Assembly (NCBI RefSeq): GCF_000247695.1
Contig: NW_004624734.1
Location: 10,349,276 to 10,413,275, forward strand
DNA: 64,000 nucleotides
Direction: 5' to 3'
Origin: Heterocephalus glaber
Lineage: Eukaryota; Chordata; Mammalia; Rodentia; Bathyergidae
The translations under genes and the position numbers were made by a program. Shown here one piece after another: positions 12,997 to 25,000 of the stretch; the first letter of the stretch is position 1, and each line of letters starts with the position of its first letter. The notes beneath the pieces were generated by a model. That model was not told the DNA's origin, made no database searches, and saw only the letters and a program-made list of their open reading frames with translations.

Positions 12997-13479
12997 AAGA
13001 ATACAAAACATACCCCAGACTTGGCTCCTCTGAAACCAGTGGCGCAGCACTTAGCTCCTGAGTCCCCTGATTTTGTTCCCTGAGAACAAAAATTGTAGGT
13101 GTAAATCAGTTGGATTTCAAATCCAGCCTACTTGAATGTTTTCAAAACACAGAAACAAAAAAAGGGGGGTGGGATTATTTTGGAAGATAATTATTTTGTG
13201 AATCTGCATGTCCAAACTTTATCACACATAATTTCAAAGTACTCACTGGCTGGATAAAGTTCAGTTAGTGTTTGCTGTTCCCCTTTGCAAATGGACACCC
13301 TCATGCACTCATGCACACCTGTTGGCATGTACATGCCCCAGGCAGGTTGGCCCTTTAGGAAGCTCAGGGACACCATGGCCATCGGCATTTTATGGCCAAG
13401 GAGAAGGAGGCAAAGACTCGAAAACATGTTTCCACGTTTGCTCAGTAAATGCAGAATCTGGAATTTTAAAGTGTCTCTT

Positions 13480-13640
13480 CTGCCCAGGAGGCTGAGGCAG
13501 GAGGATCAGAAGTTCCAGTCAGTCTGGGCAACTTTGTGGGATTCTGTTTCAAACTTTAAAAAATAATAATAAAAAAAGGGCTGGGATGTAGCTCAGTGGT
13601 AGAGTTGCCTCTGGTTCAATGACCAGCATCAGACAGGCAC
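13480..13640 (+). mobile_element. B1-ID composite SINE, 5' truncated
   Basis: Begins within the B1 half (GGAGGCTGAGGCAGGAGGATC), then an A/T-rich linker and an ID half (GGGCTGGGATGTAGCTCAGTG). The ID half is shortened before its tail. Confidence 0.8.
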
Positions 13641-13644
13641 AGGC

Positions 13645-15370
13645 ACACCTTTCTCTCTTCTTTCTTTTCTTACCTTACTTTCCAATTTTCCTGGTGTCTC
13701 TCAAGTTAGCCAGTCCCCTCCAAACTGCAGTGTCATAGTTCCTGGCCTGGCCACTGTAGAGCATGTGACTGGGTCACAGAGGCCCTGGCTTGCCAACCTC
13801 CAGGGTATGCTCGGTGCCAGATGCCCTGCTGTCCAGCTGGGCTTTGGGGTGAGGGCAGACTTGGTGGCAAGGCAGGGCCTCCTCTGGGGCCCTCTCAGCT
13901 GGCCTCCCAGTCTTTGTCTGGCCCTGTATTTAATGTCACTCCTTCCCTAAGTGTCTGTGAGCCACATGTCCTGAGGTACTCTCCTGGGAGGAGGGATAGG
14001 AACATATGGAGGAGAGGAGCATCATCAAGGAGGAGGAGGAGGAGTCAGTGGAAGGGTTGGGAGCCAACAGATAGGGGAGATGCACACGCTCTGAGTTTTG
14101 GCAGGTGGTCCTTGTTTAGGGCACAGACCTGAGCTTTAGCACTGGCAGCTCTGGAAACCCCCAGGGGCTGGACGGGCCCAGAGGGCAGGGAGCATGGAAG
14201 GAAGGACAAAGCCCAGGGCTCTACTACATCCTGCAGCAGGCAGTGGGGAGGCTTTTAAGTTAAGAGGAACCAGAAAATCTGGTGACCTTACAGCCCATTG
14301 GAGTGAGACCTCAGGGAATGAGAGTCCCATCAACATCCAGCCACATGTTTGGCCTTGACTCTATGCCTCTTGCTAAGCAGAGGCAGCTGGGGAACCTGGG
14401 CCTGTATGTGGTGTCTGGAGCTCTGTCCCCATTCCCTGTCTTACAGAAAGTCCTCTAAGTACCATCACAAGGATGCAGCTCAAGGAGGATTAAGAAAGCC
14501 TGGTTTCCTTTCCCAGGCTATGCCAGCTGCCCGAGGTGCTGCCAGCCCCAGGCTCTACCCCCGTACCCAGTAGGCGGCCCAGGGCATTCCCAGGTTCCCT
14601 TGCTGTCTGACTCTGGCTGGTCTGGCCACTGAGAGGCCCTGATGGGTGGGACAAGAGGCAAGTCAAGGTCTTCCTGTCTCCGGCCCCTCCTTTGCTGTGG
14701 ACAGCTGCTGAGATGTGGCAGGTTCCTCTTGGCTGCAGGACCAGATGGGCAGCTCAGGGCTCATCATTTTCTCCCCCTGCTCCTTTGGCTCAAGGGTGGT
14801 AACACAACTTTCAGAACCCTGGACCCCTGTCACCTCTCTGCCCTTTCATTCCCTTCTCTTCAGTCAACACTTCTGCATGCACCTGCTGTCTTTTATAGGT
14901 AGGGCCATCAGATAGAATGTAGAAGGCCTAGCAAAATCTGAATTTCAGATAAACTACAAATACTATTTACATTCGTATTTTATACTATTTTTCATATAAA
15001 TATGCCCCAAATATCATACAGGATATAATGATACCAAACAGTGACTTGCTGCTTATCGGAAATTCACATCTAACTGGGTGTCTTGTGTTTTGCTTTCTAA
15101 GTCTTACAGTCCAACTTTCAGGGCCCCTGATTGATGCATCAATGTGTCCTGCAGGGCATGGAGCATTTCCAGCCACCTTTCCACTTCCTACAGGAGTAGG
15201 TGGACTTGGCAGCTCTGCCAGGCAGAGAGAGTTTGGAGCTGCTTCTTTCTGATGTTGGGTGGTGGAGGCTTTTCTGCAGACAGGAGCCATGCTCTAAAGA
15301 TGAGGAAGTGAGAAGATTCGTCAAAATGTAACCCCAGTTGCCTGTCATCAGTCCGCAGAATGCTTCCAGG
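13645..15370. other. intergenic; mostly unassigned
   Basis: No gene recognised. A degraded inverted repeat lies near 14.89-15.12 kb: AATTTCAGATAAAC on the left against GCTTATCGGAAATTC on the right, probably an old transposon or L1M 3' region piece. Confidence 0.45.
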
Positions 15371-15600
15371 GACATGGGCACCCCAACGACCTAGGAAACA
15401 CCTTTAGTGATCTAGGACACACCCCAGGGACCTAAGATACACCCCAACAGCCTAGGACACACCCTCAATGACCTAACCCCTCCTGCTAGGCCCCACCCCT
15501 TAAAGGTTCCACCACCTCATCACTGAGGACCAAGCCTCTGGCACATGAACCCTGGGCAACAAACCACATCCAACCACAGCAACACCTACAAAACATGGTA
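15371..15600 (-). mobile_element. MaLR-type LTR fragment carrying a tandem expansion
   Basis: The right part (TTAAAGGTTCCACCACCTC...GAGGACCAAGCCTCTGGCACATG...CATCCAACCACAGCA) is the reverse complement of the LTR seen on the plus strand near 20.08-20.42 kb. Its left part has been replaced by five 20-bp tandem units at 15381-15480. Family name is inferred from that relationship and the MaLR-like end. Confidence 0.6.
15381..15480 (+). repeat. 20-bp minisatellite, five units
   Basis: Five diverged copies with an exact 20-bp period. Each has the frame ACCCC(A/T)....ACCTAGGACAC; the last unit fades into CCTAACCCC. The unit appears to derive from the surrounding LTR. Confidence 0.85.
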
Positions 15601-15936
15601 GAGGAGTAGAGAAGGGAGATGGGAAGGGTCAGGTAATAAGAGCATGGCCTCAAGCCAGTCTCTAATGCAGGAAGCTTAACGACACCTGCTGGGAATCCTG
15701 GGAGTCCACAAGCAGTTGGTACTCCAGGGTGTTCCACTAAAGGGAGCTGGGCATTAGTACCTAGCTGGTGACCAAGTGCTGTGCCCAGGAGTGTGATTAC
15801 TCTCTGGCACTTGTGACCTCTACACAAGGCAAAGGAAGTTCAGGACAGGCAGGCAGGGGCCAGCAGGTGGAGGCCAGGAGGTCAGCTGTCAGGAGCCATC
15901 ACCACTTTGCCAGGAAGCAGCTAAGGTGGTGCTTGT

Positions 15937-16035
15937 TTTTTCTTTGTTTGTTTGGGTTTTTTGGTACCGGGGATCAAACTTGGGTCCTTGCGCTTGCACA
16001 GCAGGTGGCAAAACCACTGAGCTAAATCCCTGGCC
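15937..16035 (-). mobile_element. ID SINE (tRNA-derived) with target duplication
   Basis: T-rich run followed by GGTACCGGGGATCAAACTTG and ACCACTGAGCTAAATCCCTGG, the reverse complement of an ID element. CTAAGGTGGTG(C/T)TTGT flanks it at 15921-15936 and 16036-16051 with one mismatch. Confidence 0.9.
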
Positions 16036-16051
16036 CTAAGGTGGTGTTTGT

Positions 16052-16985
16052 GAAGCCAAGTGCCAAGGTGAATTCAGATCCTCTGAAGGCAGCATGACTG
16101 AGCACAGGCCCTGCAGGCCCCTATATAGGACCCCGCATCCCATCTATAAAGTGAGTATATTCAATCCTCCCACCTGCTGAGCTTGTGGTGAGGAGGTGGG
16201 GCGCTGGCTCCAGCATGTGCAGGCCTGGTGCAAAATGACAATGCAGGTCCCTTGCTCAGAAATGATTAAGTTTCAAGAGAGCAGCAGCATTAAACCAAGT
16301 GCTCCTGAGTGCAGGACCCTTGAACATGAGATTAGATGCAGAAAGGTTTTATCAACTGATGTGTTCAGGCCTTGTGTGAGATGGTGATAAGCTGAGGGCA
16401 GCAGGTATCCAAATGAGCACATAATAAACATCCCTCATGTGGAGAGAGGTCTCGTGCTCCAGCCAGAGTAATCAAGAGGATCAGCAGCTGCTGCAGACCC
16501 TGGGGATCTGGACAGACTGTCCTCAAAAGGGGCAGCTGGGCTATTGACCTTGGCTGAGGCTCAGAACTTTGCTCCCAGGTCAAAGGGTTGGCAGACTTGG
16601 ACCCAGGATAAGAAACACAGACAGACAAGAATTGCAGGCTTCTGAGTAACACACAGTAATGTTCCAGTATGGAAGCCTGTTAGGGCCAGAGCACATGCCC
16701 AGGGTACCACTTGCTGGGTCCAAGCCTCTGCTCAGAGAAAATGCTGCCAATGTATAGTGCTCCTGTACACACAGCTCTCAGTGTCCCCCACCATGTTCAG
16801 AAGGGCACATGTGGGCCTCCTCCTGCCTCACAATCTCTGGAAAGCTCTCAGGATTTCATCCAGGTATCAGTGCTCTCGTGGCTTGGGATATTTGGAATTG
16901 AGACAGGTCAAGCTCACACTGACCTTGATTTTTCAACAGGACCCCTAGATCCCTCAAGATCTAGCTGTTCAATTCTTAGTATGTC
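16052..16985. other. intergenic; nothing recognised
   Basis: No gene, microsatellite or clear transposon seen. Short frames on both strands lack any domain. Confidence 0.4.
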
Positions 16986-17735
16986 TGTAGTAATAAAGCT
17001 ATCTGCCATAAGCAATTTACAAGATTCAACCCAGGAATTAAACTTAAAAAAATAGAAAATGAGAAGACAGCTAAGCAAGGTGCAATCCATACTTCCAGGT
17101 CACCAAAGGCAAACCCAGGGGGCAATGTGGTGGAACAATTCGAGGGCCACCCACCTAGACTCTCTGAAGTGGTAACTGGAAGTAACAAAGCAGATGAATG
17201 AGGCTCTAGAAAAAATCAAATCAAATCAGAAATAATCTCTTAGATAACTACAGAGATAATGACCATAATGAAAGACATGGTTAGTGACTCTAGAGCAGAT
17301 ACAGACAAAATAAATAAAGGAGCTTAGAAAAATGATGGAAACCATGAATGCCCAATGTAGGGGAAAAATGGAATCATGAAACAGATTCAAACAGATATCC
17401 AAGAGATCAATAATTCCAGTGAAAGTACACGCAGCAGAATGAGTCAGTGTGAGGACAGAATATCAGATATTGAAGACAAGATTGCCATTAGTGATCATGA
17501 AAAGAAAGATTTTTAAAAAATAGGAAGGGACCATGAAAAATCAATCCAATAGCTGTTAGATGATGCAAAGAAGAATAATATAAGACTGACTGGAATCAAA
17601 GAAAAAGCAGGAGATAGTGCAAATGACATAAAAAACCTGTTCACAGAAGTCATGGCAGAAGACTTCCCAAGCATGGAAAAAGAATTTAACATACAGACAA
17701 GTGAGGTATATAGAACTCTAATTAGACATGCACAG
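16986..17735 (+). mobile_element. L1 5' end and ORF1 remnant
   Basis: Reads as a decayed L1: a leader near 17.0-17.2 kb, then coiled-coil-like ORF1 sequence and, from about 17650, the conserved MAEDFPSMEKEFNIQ segment of the ORF1 RNA-binding region. Stops and frameshifts break the frame. It ends abruptly near 17735, where unrelated sequence begins. Dead copy. Confidence 0.75.
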
Positions 17736-17739
17736 AATC

Positions 17740-18440
17740 CCTGTCACCATGAAAGGGAGCACACTCACAAGTGTGAATGCTCAGGTGTTCACAGCCCAGG
17801 AACTCTGGGGGAAATTGCAGGGCACCTCAGATCCGACCACCTCTTTGCTTCCCTCCTGCCTTGGCTTCCAGAGCACACACCCTGCCCTCTTGGTTCCCCC
17901 CTTGCTTGTTGCAGCTCCTATTTAGTCTCCTCACTGCCTTCTTCCACCACCTGCAGCATTTTCAGTAACTTCAAGATCCCTACAAAAATGATGAAAAGAA
18001 AAAAGTCTGGGCCACCCAGAGAGCTAGCAGAAACCACTCCAGCTGGGGAATCTCAGCCCCAGCTCCAGGCAGCTTGTTCCCCAGGGATAGGGGCAGCTCA
18101 CTTCATGCTCAGAGGTTGGAATGTCCACCCAGGGTCCGGAGGTCCCACTGGAGGCTTTGGAAAGTACAGAGTCACCCTCTTGTGGACTGTGAGAGGGCAG
18201 CTCTGGTGGATGGGGTGAAGGCAGGACTGTGGGATCCACATGGAACTGGCCAGCCCTTTTCCTGGATGGGCCAGAGAGCATTCAAGAGAGTACCTGGGCT
18301 CGACCAGAAATGGCTGTGGACCTGGGAATACCCACAAGTCTGGATGCAGCAGTGGACCCACACAAGGCAGCGATGGATCCACAGTGCTTTATGGACATGC
18401 ACTAAATGAATCTCCACAACAGCTCTATGAGGTAGGGTCT
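17740..18440. other. intergenic; nothing recognised
   Basis: Sequence downstream of the L1 fragment without gene or clear repeat. The plus-strand frame starting in the L1 at 17652 runs on by chance into this region. Confidence 0.45.
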
Positions 18441-19908
18441 CAGTACCATCCCCACCCCATCCACAGTTTCAGTTACTCATGATTAACTCAGGTCCAAAAC
18501 TAAATGGAAAATTCCAGGAATAATTCCTAACTTTTAAATTGTGTGCCATTCTTCTGAGCAGTGTTGTGAAATCTTGTGCCATTTCACTTGTTATAGTTTA
18601 GATCTGAGGAGTCTCCCAAAGCCTCACTTGTGTGGAAGGTGATTGGATCATGGGGCACTATACTCACCAGTCGATTAGTCCATGGATGATTTCATACCTG
18701 GCTTGCTATTAGGAGGTGGGGCCTGGTTACAGGTGGGCCACTAGGAGTGTGACCCAGAAGGATTTATCTCCCTCCCAGGTTTCTCCTTTTACTCTCTGCT
18801 TTCTGGCCACCATGATATGAGCAGTTGTCCTCCATCAGACCTTTTCACCATTCCCTTCTTTCCCTCCTTGGAGCTGCCCTACTATGGACCAAATCCTCTA
18901 AAAACCATGAGCCAAAAGAAACCTCTCCTCCTTTTAGTTGTGGGTGGTGGACATTTTGTCCCAGTGACAAGAAAATCACTAAGACACCACTCCTTCCAGC
19001 CCAGAATGTGAATCATCCAGGTGTTCAATGTATCCAAGCTGTATATGCTACCAACCTATTGCCAGAGACTCCTGCAGTAAGTCTCTAGTCCCCACCTGCC
19101 TAGTGTCCAATGCAAGGTTGAAGAAAAACTTAAGACAGAGTTAAAGAGAAAGTGTGACACTGGGATGGCCAATGCTCCTTTGGCAAAAGGCACTGAACCC
19201 ATCTCTTCCACCAAATTTTATTACTCATCAATCAGGGTAAAGGTGCATGTATAGATGTTCAGTATGTGAAATTACCATCGGAACCAATGCTTTAAAGAGA
19301 GATCAAAACATTTTCAAATTAGAAACAAGATAGACAAAATATATGGCTGTAATTAGAGCACTGTCCTGCAAGCTATGAAGGGACTAACTGTGGGAATGGA
19401 ATTTGGGTGTGATTACTCCGACCTCAGCTATGGATGTTGTCTTGTATTAGTCCCACAGCTTCATAGGACATTACTCTGGTCTCAGCTGTGGCCATTAACA
19501 GGAAGGTCATATTGACCTCCTCGATACCGCAGTGCTCATGAGATACTTCTGTGAGTCACGTAGCTTCAGTCAGACTCGCTTCTTAAAGTAAGCCAATCGA
19601 GGGATTTAACTCTTTGCAGCCTGCACTGCTTACAGCATGTTTTGGGCATAATCAATATTGAGGGCTCTGGCACCTATTGGTTGTATATAACTGTTGTAAC
19701 AGTTTAACTTTCTTATTAGTTATAAAATCACTTACTGTATTATTGTATCATCTACTGTATAGAAATTCCTGTATCTAATTTATAAGGAACTATATCATAG
19801 GTATGTATAGGAAAAACATTGGCTACTTAGGTTTCAGTACTATCTGCAGTTTCAGGCCTCCCCTGGGGGTCTTGGAATGCATCTCCCAGGTATAAGGAAG
19901 ATCTACTG
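18441..19908 (+). mobile_element. Tigger-type DNA transposon remnant, split by an LTR
   Basis: The left end starts CAGTACCATCCCC and continues GTTTCAGTTACTCATGATTAAC; after the LTR it resumes with GAATCATCCAGGTGTTC...CTGTATATGCTACC. The right end shows GTTTCAGTACTATCTGCAGTTTC...GGGGGTCTTGGAATGCATC and closes ATCTACTG followed by TA. These match the two ends of a Tigger/MER2-like element whose transposase region is gone. The part between about 19130 and 19490 is unassigned and may be a further insertion. Confidence 0.75.
18589..18986 (+). mobile_element. ERVL-MaLR solo LTR nested in the Tigger element
   Basis: Starts TGTTATAGTTTAGATC and ends CACTAAGACA, with a late CATGAGCCAAAAGAAACC (poly(A) region) as in MaLR LTRs. 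Flanks are TCACT and CCACT, a 5-bp target duplication with one change, right for ERVL-type integration. The Tigger sequence resumes immediately after it. Confidence 0.75.
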
Positions 19909-19914
19909 TATAGT

Positions 19915-20005
19915 CAACCCCACTTTGCAGAGGAAGAAACTGAGGCTCAGCAAAACTAACAGACTCACCCAGGACTGGGCAGTTCATGACCAAAGAGGTA
20001 CTAGT
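19915..20005 (-). repeat. MIR SINE remnant
   Basis: ACTTTGCAGAGGAAGAAACTG followed by AGGCTCAGCAAAAC and CACCCAGGACTGGGCAG is the MIR core in reverse. Confidence 0.6.
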
Positions 20006-20074
20006 GACATGCATCTGCACTTGGTGTCCTTCTAGGCAGAAATGAATGACTCTATCAATGCCAGAACTTGGGTC

Positions 20075-20421
20075 TGGAATGATGTCCCCAAAGGCCCATG
20101 TACTAAAGGTGTGGTCCCCAGCATGGTGCTACTGGAGGTGGAGCCTAGGGGGCAGTCTTTCAGTGCTTGGGCTGTACCTTGGAAGGGAACTGTGGCACCT
20201 CAGCCTTCCTTTTTCTCTCTTTCACATTCTGACCAGGAAATGAGCAGCTTTGCTCTGTCACCTTCTCCTGCTGTGATGTGCCATCTCCCAGCAGCAGCTT
20301 TAAAACAGTGTGTCCCCCTGATCCGACTGGGACTCCAAAATCATGAGCCAAAAATAAATATTTCCTCTTTATGAACTGATTGTCTCAGGCATTTGTTATC
20401 ATGACAAAAAGCTGATACAAT
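20075..20421 (+). mobile_element. MaLR-type LTR, 5' end degraded
   Basis: GATGTCCCCAAAGGCCCATG, GGTGTGGTCCCCAGCATGGTG, then CATGAGCCAAAAATAAATA and a terminal TATCATGACAAAAAGCTGATACA. The layout parallels the LTRs at 18.6 and 15.4 kb. The AATAAA inside is the LTR's own signal, not that of a gene. Confidence 0.65.
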
Positions 20422-20424
20422 ATT

Positions 20425-21970
20425 CCTACATTAATAAAGTGCTCATAATGGCATGGGACTTGTGTGGGAAGTGGATGGATCATGACTACAGGAAAGATGC
20501 ACAGGGAGATGATGATTCTGTTACTGAGGTTCAGAGCAGGGAGGGAACACAGCATGCAGGTGGCATAACTGAAACCCAAGTCGGCCAGGTCCTGGAAAGC
20601 CTCTGTTCCGAGTGGAGATTCTTCCTGGGGAAGGTTCTGGTTCCAGGAATCAGAGGAATGATGATGTCCCTGGCTTCCCTAAGCCCTGGCTCCCAGGTCA
20701 GAGAACACCTTCCCAAGCCTCACCTTGGGAGGGTGGTCCCCAAGGCACTGCAGGAAGTGGAGGCTGAGGCAGGGAGCTGAGATGTCACTCCTGTAGGGAA
20801 CAATCCCCACCCACCCCTCTGCGGGCGTCTGTCTCCCTCCAAGGAAGGCCCTGCCTCAGAAGAGCTGGGCCAGGCATGGCCTTGGAGCACCTCAGGACCT
20901 GCTTGGGTGACTCCCCAACTCTGGAAGTCTTCCTCTGTGTAAGGCAAAGGTGGGGCAGAAGCCTGGGGCAGCGGGACTGGGCTGGGCCAGGCTAGACCCA
21001 GAGCACAAGGCGCCCAGCAGAGCTTCCTGGCCCCTGGGCTGCTCTGGATCTTGCTTGCTCTTGCACCAGGGCTGGGGGAGGGTGGGGTGGGTCACTGAGA
21101 GTTCCCTCTGGAGCACAGTTGCTCAGCAACAGGCCTGGTGTCATCCTCGCTCTGCTCAATCCTACCCTGGCTTTACCTCCACCCATTCCCCAAAGCCACC
21201 TCTGCCAGCATTATGACATCACAGCCCGACTGTGGCTTTGTGCTTGCAGCAGTGGGTGAGTCAACAGGGCCCCTTCCTCCTCCTGCGTAGGAACCTGTGT
21301 CCAGTGCTAGGGTTGGGCAGGCTGATGAGGGGACACAGCTCTCCTCACGGCCCCACTCTCTCACTCTGCTTCCTCATACACTGGATCTGGCTCAGCAGAC
21401 GGCCAAGGAAGGAAGGCCCTGCCAAGGGACAGGGGCCTAGGAACCGAGCTGTGGGGCTGTGATAGAACCCTTGTTAGCTAGACCCAGCTTGGCCATGAAC
21501 TTGCTCATTGTCTCTGTCCAGCTCCAGCCCAGCTCTCGAGGCCCTGTGTGAGCCCAGGGCTCACAGTAGGTGGGAGGTGAGTGAACAGAGTGTGATGACC
21601 CCATGGCTCCTTCCAGGATGTTGCTGGAAGCCCCCCAGCATCTTGGTGCCTGGGAACTTAAATTTAGGGGTGATGGGCTGTACCGCTTCTGGGGTGTTGA
21701 GGATGCTGGGTGCATCTCAAAGGCTCTGAGCTGTGGAATCAATGAACCTCAAGTCCAAATCAGTCCTGCTCTGTGGCCTTGAGCTGGTCATAGCTGTTCT
21801 GAGCCTCTGCTTCCTTTGCTCTGAGGTGGGATCCCCAGCCCAGCTTCTGAGGGCTACGAGAGGATCCTGAGAGGAAGCCACCTCTGCAATCGTCCTGTTT
21901 GGTCCACCTGCCTCTTGCCCTGTGCACCCACCTTCAGCGTGGCCTGGGGCCGTGAGGATCAATGCTCCTG
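20425..21970. other. 5' flank of CCDC197; unassigned
   Basis: GC-rich sequence without recognisable coding exons. It probably holds the untranslated first exon and promoter of the coiled-coil gene, but I cannot place them. The long minus-strand frame at 21717-22313 lies antisense to the first coding exon and has no known domain. Confidence 0.4.
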
Positions 21971-21973
21971 GCC

Positions 21974-22068
21974 ATGGACGCAGGCCAGAAAGCTGGCCTG
22001 AATGACCCTGACGACAAGGACAGGGACCTAGAGATGCTCTTGCACCAACTCTGCCATCTGCAGGCCAG
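21974..22068 (+). CDS. CCDC197: CCDC197 first coding exon
   Basis: 95 bp from ATG (context GGCCATGG, a strong Kozak match) to CAGGCCAG|GTACAA, ending in AG of a split Arg codon. An upstream in-frame ATG at 21962 would add four residues; the inner one has the better context and fits the homologue's start. Confidence 0.65.
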
Positions 22069-25000
22069 GTACAAGCTGTCCCAGCCCTGCTGTACCCTGC
22101 CTCAGCCTTTACCCCAGTGCTACCCACGTGACTGGGATGGAACAAAACTGCCTTGAGAGGAGCCCAGGCCAAAGAGAGTAGAGCAGAGGGGTGCTCTGCC
22201 TGAAAGAAAGTCCAGGCCATGGGGTGGCTGTGGGGACAGGCAAGAGGCACGGCCATCGTCCTTTGGCCCCAGCTCACCTTTGACCCCACAGCGGGGGCCG
22301 CTCCTAGGCCCACTGGGGCTGTGTCCCCTCATCAGGGAGGAGGGCCGGTGGGTGGCTGTCCCTATGCCCCATCAGCAGGGTGCCTCTGAGGTCAGTCTGC
22401 ATTTCTGCTGCCCTGGCTAAGTGGAGACCCTGGGTCCTCACCTCACTTGGAAGGGACTTAAATTACTGGCCACCTATAAAAGTCTGAAGCTGGTGCAGAA
22501 GGGGGTGTGTAGCTTTATGAAGCAAGGTCCAGCCCTGTCATCAGGACCTCAGGGGGCTTCTGATCCCAGGAAGGGCAGCGCTGCTTGGCCCATACCCCCT
22601 AGGCACTTTAGAGAAAGACCATTTGTTCCTGCATTTTTCAGGCTTATAGGCTAAGAACGCAGGGCCCAGAGTGGCAGAGTGGCTTGCTCTGGGTCACTCG
22701 GCAGGCGCTCAGAGATCCCAGCCTAGCCCCTGTTGGCAGTCAGAGCGTGGGTGGGCAGGCTGAGGTCAGGCCACTGCCCCCTTCCCTTTGCCCCTGAGCT
22801 CTGACCTTGACTGGGCCCAGCGCAGGCAGCCTACCAGGCACGGGGATTCCTTGTCCTGAGTCAAGCTGGGGCTGGGTGGGGCCCGACCTCAGGCTGAGCC
22901 TCACCTCACGATGTGTTGAGCACCCATGTGTTCCTGCCCGCTGTGGGAGGGTCTCACACTCCCCAAGCACAGGCTGACAACCACGCACGGACAAGAGAAG
23001 CACCTGGCTTCAGTCACCAGCTGGGAGGGGTGGTCGGCCTGCTAGCTGGCCTCAGCCACCACCTGTCCCACCTCGGGAAGGACACTGAGGACTCTGACAC
23101 CGAGAGGACCTGGTCTCCACTCTCTCCGTTTCCCCCTTTGCTGCCTGACCACCGGAAGTCATTTGACCTGTATGTGGCTCCGTTTGCTGCACAGGAAGGC
23201 AGGGTGGGGGGCTCCTCAGTCAGTGGCCATCTGATAGGCAGTAAGTGGCCGGCTCAGTGCAAACCTGAGCAGGAGGTCCATGGAGGGGAGTCGAGGCTGG
23301 GGCCATGCAGGAGCAGGGGCCACCGTGCCTCGTTCTCAGCATGTCTCGGCTCCACAGGCAGAGGAAGCTGAAGAGAGAGCTGGAGAGGCACCAGCTGTCT
23401 GCAGGCTATCTGATGAAGGTCCTCAAGAGACTCCCCAAAGGTACATGGCTCGGAAAAGCCAGTCCCCTCCATGCTGGAACACAGCATGTGACCGCACTGA
23501 GCTCCAGTGCCTGTCTGAAGCCTGGCAACGAGCAGAAGTGACAGCACTGTGGCTAAGAAGGACACAGGTGCCCAAGGCAAGCTGCCTGGTCCCTACCCCA
23601 CCTACCCTAACAACCCTGTGTCTCTGGGGGTCCTCAGGGTCTTGATTTCTCTCTCCATAAATGAGCACAGTAGCTGTGGGGGCTGCATAAACTGACCCAT
23701 CCTTGTGAGCACAGGGCATCGTGCCTGGCGTTTAGCACCAGGTAAACATCAGCCACGATGATGATCGCAGCCACCTCTGTATTTGCAGGGTCAACCAACC
23801 TGGGATCAAAAATAAGCAAAAATCCCGCATCTGTACAGAATAGACTTTTTTTCTTCAACACCACCTTGATATTGCGTTAGGCACTGTAAATTGTGGAGAG
23901 GTGTTTAAAGTACGAGGGAAGTTATATAGGCTCTCTGCAAACTCTCCACCACTTTATAGAGGGGCCTGAGCCTCCTTGGGCTGTGGAGTCTGAGGCTTGG
24001 GGGTCCCTGGGGCCATGCCCACCCATACTAAGGAACAAGTGTGTTTTGCTTGTCTTTGGTATTGTGGTTGGTTTTGCTATTGTTAAATAAACACTAAAAC
24101 TGGTGTTTTGTTTTGTTTGTCTTGTCATAATTTGTGTCAAAGTTGGCTGTTAAAAGTGCATCCAGCTTATCAGAAAAGTGAAAGAGAGACAAAAATGCGT
24201 ATTTATTATCATCTTTATTAGTTCAGTATCGTGATAATAGAAATAATTATTCCCACTTATTAATGTGCTAAGGTCTTCAGCAAATTTTTTTTTTACATGC
24301 TTCTAAGCTTTGGGTTACTGTGTTACCTGGGCTCAGAGAGGATAAGGAACTTGTCCAAGGTTGCCCAGCCAGGAGGCAGTGGGGCTGGGTCTCAACAGCT
24401 GGTCTAGCTGACCTTGTAGCCATGGTGCTCGGTGCTACAAAGATGGTACTGCTGCCACGGGGCTATGGGAGCCTCAACTGTGTCCTAGAGGTCAGGAGAG
24501 GCTTTGAAGTGAGCCTGGCAAAGGGAAGGGCATTGCAGGAGAGGGAAGAGCACCCTGCTTGGCTGGTGTGTCAGGGTGGGCACATGCGCTGGAGCTGGCA
24601 GGGGTGCTGGGAGAGGCATCTGGGGTAGACCTTGAGTGCTGAGCCAAGGGAGAGCAGAGGACCCCAGCCAATGTGAGGCTTGAAGTAACCCAGCATCCTT
24701 AGCTTCCTGGTTTGGAACCTTCCTGACTCAGCTGTTCCTCCCTATTTGACCCATCCAGGGTGGTCACCAGCTACACTCTTCCCTGGGCTCGAGTCTGCTG
24801 CTGCCCTGGGGCATCTCCTGCCTCACCTGCAGCCTAGGTCCAGAATCCGAGCTCTCAGCTGAGTGGCTGCCAGAGCCCTTTTCTATGTTCTGGCTTCTCC
24901 TGGGGTGGGGATGAGGTGCGGGCACTGTCCTGGAGTCAGTGGGCAGGGTTATCTGCCCCTCAACCCTGGGCTCTGGCAGGAATTCCCAGCTGCAGCATCG

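Noticed and set aside
15381..15480. Regular 20-bp repeats resembling a CRISPR array
   Set aside because: Units are contiguous with no spacers, diverged, and lie in a rodent LTR.
17652..18218. 188-codon plus-strand frame
   Set aside because: Begins in the L1 ORF1 remnant and continues by chance into unrelated sequence; not a gene.
20360..20366. AATAAA near 20.36 kb as a gene's poly(A) signal
   Set aside because: It sits inside a MaLR LTR at the expected LTR position and no gene precedes it.
1..21900. Search for ASB2 exons on the minus strand
   Set aside because: ASB2 neighbours CCDC197 in human, but no ankyrin-repeat or UIM-like exon was seen; by human spacing it should lie left of the window.
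21717..22313. 198-codon minus-strand frame
   Set aside because: Antisense to the CCDC197 first exon; composition-driven and without recognisable motifs.
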